Assembly (NCBI GenBank): GCA_024276745.1
Contig: JAJRWN010000009.1
Coordinates: 1 to 39,249, forward strand
DNA from: Bacteroidota bacterium
GTDB taxonomy: Bacteria; Bacteroidota; Bacteroidia; Chitinophagales; S012-47
Direction of reading: 5' to 3'
DNA: 39,249 nucleotides
Part shown: piece by piece, positions 36,894-39,249 of the stretch
How positions within the stretch are numbered: the first letter of the stretch is position 1
Layout of the letters: each line of letters starts with the position of its first letter
Notes under the pieces: generated by a model
What the model was told of the DNA's origin: nothing
The model's input: the letters and a program-made list of their open reading frames with translations, nothing else
The model's database searches: none
Program-made: the position numbers and the translations under genes

Positions 36894-38153
36894 ATGATGA
36901 GAAAAACTGTATTTTTTATTCTGTTGTTATCGACAATCTTACCTTTAAAAGCTGCCTGGATATTGTTGCCGATGGATGATGCACAAAACAATCATTTAAA
37001 AGCCTACGGTATCACCTATTGGGTACTTGAACAGGGTGTAAAAGCCGAATGGTTGCTAAATTACCGGGGTGGAAGTTTTGTCATTCCTTATGCCGATTTG
37101 ATAGAAAAAGAATGTTTAATCAGAGGGGTAAGCTACGAGATACTGGCTAACGCACAGCACAACAAAATACTTAGCGATATTGCCAATCCGGAAGCCAATG
37201 AAGATATGGTAAAACTGGAAAAAGTACCCAAAATTGCTGTGTATTCACCCAAAACCAAACAACCTTGGGACGATGCGGTAACCCTGGTACTGACCTATGC
37301 CGAAATTCCTTACGATGTAGTTTATGATGATGAAGTCATGGAAGGCAAATTGCCCGAGTACGACTGGCTGCATTTGCATCACGAAGATTTTACCGGGCAA
37401 TTCGGTAAATTTTATTATTCGTTTCATAATACTCGTTGGTATCAAGACCAGGTGAAGGAAGCCGAAAATATTGCAAGCAAGTACGGTTTCAGCAAAGTAT
37501 CGCAGTTAAAACTGGCCGTAGCCAAACACATCAGAGATTTTGTGGCCGGTGGAGGATATTTGTTTGCCATGTGCTCGGCTACCGATACTTATGATATTGC
37601 CCTTGCTGCCGATGGGGTGGATATTTGTGCAGCCGTTTACGATGGCGACCCCATGGACCCGGATGCACAGGAGAAATTAAATTTTGATAATTGCTTTGCT
37701 TTTCAAAATTTTCAAATCAGTAAAAATCCTTACGAATACGAATATTCAAGCATTGATGCTACCAATACCCGGCATGCCAATCCATCGACAGATTTTTTCA
37801 CTTTATTTGAATTTTCGGCCAAATGGGATCCGGTTCCCACCATGCTGACACAAGATCATGAACGGATTATCAAAGGATTTTTTGGACAAACCACCGCTTT
37901 CCGCAATCAGTATATCAAACCCAATGTATTGGTAATGGGTGAATCAAAATCACTGGGTGAAGCACGATATATTCATGGAGAATTCGGACAGGGAATGTGG
38001 ACCTTTTACGGAGGCCACGACCCGGAAGATTATCGACACATGGTAGGCGATCCACCAACAGAATTAGATTTGCATCCCAACTCACCCGGCTACCGGCTTA
38101 TACTTAATAATGTTTTGTTTCCGGCAGCCAAAAAGAAAAAGAGAAAAACCTAA
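36894..38153 (+). CDS. exported glutamine-amidotransferase-like protein (family often labelled asparagine synthetase B)
   Basis: A 419-residue protein of a Bacteroidota family that databases often call asparagine synthetase B. It does not look like that enzyme: there is no Cys2 nucleophile, no ATP-pyrophosphatase loop, and it is too short. Residues 1-21 are a signal peptide ending LKAA, so it is exported. GGGYLFAMCSATD places Cys227 in a turn like the nucleophile elbow of class I glutamine amidotransferase folds, and FYGGHDPEDY near 375-385 is a second conserved-looking motif. The C-terminus is basic (KKKKRKT). ATGATG at 36894 gives two possible starts. Function is unknown. Confidence 0.78.
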   Translation: MMRKTVFFILLLSTILPLKAAWILLPMDDAQNNHLKAYGITYWVLEQGVKAEWLLNYRGGSFVIPYADLIEKECLIRGVSYEILANAQHNKILSDIANPEANEDMVKLEKVPKIAVYSPKTKQPWDDAVTLVLTYAEIPYDVVYDDEVMEGKLPEYDWLHLHHEDFTGQFGKFYYSFHNTRWYQDQVKEAENIASKYGFSKVSQLKLAVAKHIRDFVAGGGYLFAMCSATDTYDIALAADGVDICAAVYDGDPMDPDAQEKLNFDNCFAFQNFQISKNPYEYEYSSIDATNTRHANPSTDFFTLFEFSAKWDPVPTMLTQDHERIIKGFFGQTTAFRNQYIKPNVLVMGESKSLGEARYIHGEFGQGMWTFYGGHDPEDYRHMVGDPPTELDLHPNSPGYRLILNNVLFPAAKKKKRKT

Positions 38154-38161
38154 ATTCAAAC

Positions 38162-39082
38162 CTATTTGCCGGGATATTCTTTATCAAAATCTACCGGCTT
38201 GGGAACAGGAGGATTGTCGTTCTCATTGATGGCCTGATGAAATACTTTTTCGATCCAATACCACGAACCTTTGTAGTAGCGGAAACCCTCGTAAGTACCA
38301 TCCGGAATATATTCACTTTTTACATTTTCCGACATTGGATTTTGAGGAATTAAATGATCAAAAATAATTTTACCATATTCATCATAATAATTTAATCCTG
38401 CTGCTGCTTTTTTGGAATATTCGATAATATAGCGATTTGATCGTTGGTTATTGACACTGTCGGTAACAAAAACCGGAGCACCAAAGAGAACTTTTTCTTT
38501 ATTTCCATTTGAAAAAGTAAGCACATCAATAACTTTTTTATTCGAGAACGGATCATTGGCATCAAATCCAAATAAATAGTAGTGGTTAATGCCTTTATAT
38601 TTTTTCCGGATTACATTATAATATACGGCACCATACCATAAATCAGGGCTGAGAGTCGTATCCATAGGGTTTTTGATATAGCGGGAACCGTCAATCAAAG
38701 GAATCAGTTTTAATTCGTTTTTATCCGGCAATTGAATAGTTCCGATTTGCCGGTATATACCTGCATCCATTTCGATATGCCAGGTAAAAATTCTAAATGA
38801 ATGGTCATCGGGTTCAACAAGACTAATATGCTTGAGCGAATCGAAAGGATATTTAAAAGATCCTTCCGTTTTCAAGGCTCTGACAAGCCGTTTTATCATA
38901 CCATAGCCACAGGCAATTCTTATATTAACATCAGCACTTTGGATGAGTGAATCGCCAAGTGCATTGATGGTATCGACATAGGCAGACATATGTTTAGCAC
39001 CGGCCACATCAGGCTGAGCATTAACCGTTTTCAAGAAGCATAAAACAAATACAGATACCAGAAATTTCAACATATATTTCAT
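38162..39082 (-). CDS. exported protein, function unknown
   Basis: A 306-residue protein I cannot place in a named family. The signal peptide MKYMLKFLVSVFVLCFLKTVNAQ ends in a good cleavage site. The mature part has an N-terminal helical segment (MSAYVDTINALGDSLIQSADVN), then a long beta-rich region with FRIFTWHIEMDAGIYRQIG, YGAVYYNVIRKKYKGINHYYLFGFDAND and YKGSWYWIEKVFHQ. No lipobox or sorting domain is visible. I prefer the ATG at 39082 to a TTG six codons upstream. It converges on the amidotransferase-like gene with eight bases between the stops, so the two transcripts may interfere. Confidence 0.72.
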   Translation of the reverse strand: MKYMLKFLVSVFVLCFLKTVNAQPDVAGAKHMSAYVDTINALGDSLIQSADVNIRIACGYGMIKRLVRALKTEGSFKYPFDSLKHISLVEPDDHSFRIFTWHIEMDAGIYRQIGTIQLPDKNELKLIPLIDGSRYIKNPMDTTLSPDLWYGAVYYNVIRKKYKGINHYYLFGFDANDPFSNKKVIDVLTFSNGNKEKVLFGAPVFVTDSVNNQRSNRYIIEYSKKAAAGLNYYDEYGKIIFDHLIPQNPMSENVKSEYIPDGTYEGFRYYKGSWYWIEKVFHQAINENDNPPVPKPVDFDKEYPGK

Positions 39083-39118
39083 AGAACAGCTAACGAACAA
39101 TCATTCACAATATTTTTA

Positions 39119-39249
<131 letters not shown>

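Noticed and set aside
39083-39100. Upstream TTG start for the exported protein at 38162
   Set aside because: It would add six residues before a normal signal peptide that starts well at ATG 39082.

Overview
The window is a chromosomal segment of a Bacteroidota bacterium. It is AT-rich, carries a fungalysin-type protease with a Por/T9SS C-terminal sorting tail, and has families typical of that phylum: a BatA-type double-transmembrane vWA protein, DUF4199, a PorT-like barrel and DUF3467 beside rpoC. Several promoters match the phylum's TTTG / TAnnTTTG form, and genes generally lack Shine-Dalgarno sequences. I cannot fix the order or genus from sequence alone. Most of the window is conserved core genome. 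There is no CRISPR array, insertion sequence, prophage or rRNA. No gap without a gene exceeds 300 bases; the largest is 8039-8302.

Region 1 (1-8038, all minus strand) is a tightly packed run. In transcription order it holds a BatA-like vWA membrane protein, a dihydroorotase-like protein that has lost its metal ligands, a DUF4199 membrane protein, a membrane-anchored GT2 and a GT4 glycosyltransferase. Then come HddA, GmhA and HddC, which belong to the GDP-D-glycero-alpha-D-manno-heptose pathway. The C7 phosphatase GmhB is not in the window. Together the last five suggest cell-surface glycan synthesis.

Region 2 (8303-8490) is a plus-strand tRNA-Pro(GGG) and a perfect 30-base palindrome that probably terminates transcription from both sides.

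Region 3 (8491-21863, minus strand) is a very long gene-expression locus: tRNA-Thr(TGT), Tyr, Gly, Thr(GGT), tuf, tRNA-Trp, secE, nusG, rplK, rplA, rplJ, rplL, rpoB, rpoC and a DUF3467 gene. The first five keep the order of the enterobacterial tufB operon. None of the tRNAs encodes its CCA end.

Region 4 (21957-23479, minus strand) is rpsU, a Xer tyrosine recombinase interrupted by one in-frame TAA inside an A-rich insertion, and hpf.

Region 5 (23536-31661, minus strand) is metabolic and cell-envelope: acyl-CoA dehydrogenase, a four-unit helix-hairpin-helix membrane protein, an AGCS amino-acid symporter, the secreted M36 protease, a PhnP-like metallo-hydrolase and a small conserved protein.

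Region 6 (31723-39249, both strands) holds a PorT-like barrel protein, an arginine-decarboxylase-like PLP enzyme, ruvB, NADP isocitrate dehydrogenase, two unknown exported proteins, a protein of the family often labelled asparagine synthetase B, and the end of a thiolase gene.

The best leads are the interrupted Xer gene, the catalytically degenerate dihydroorotase, the glutamine-amidotransferase-like Cys elbow in the so-called asparagine synthetase B, and a perfect 10-bp inverted repeat directly before that gene. I did not find a clear new multi-gene system.
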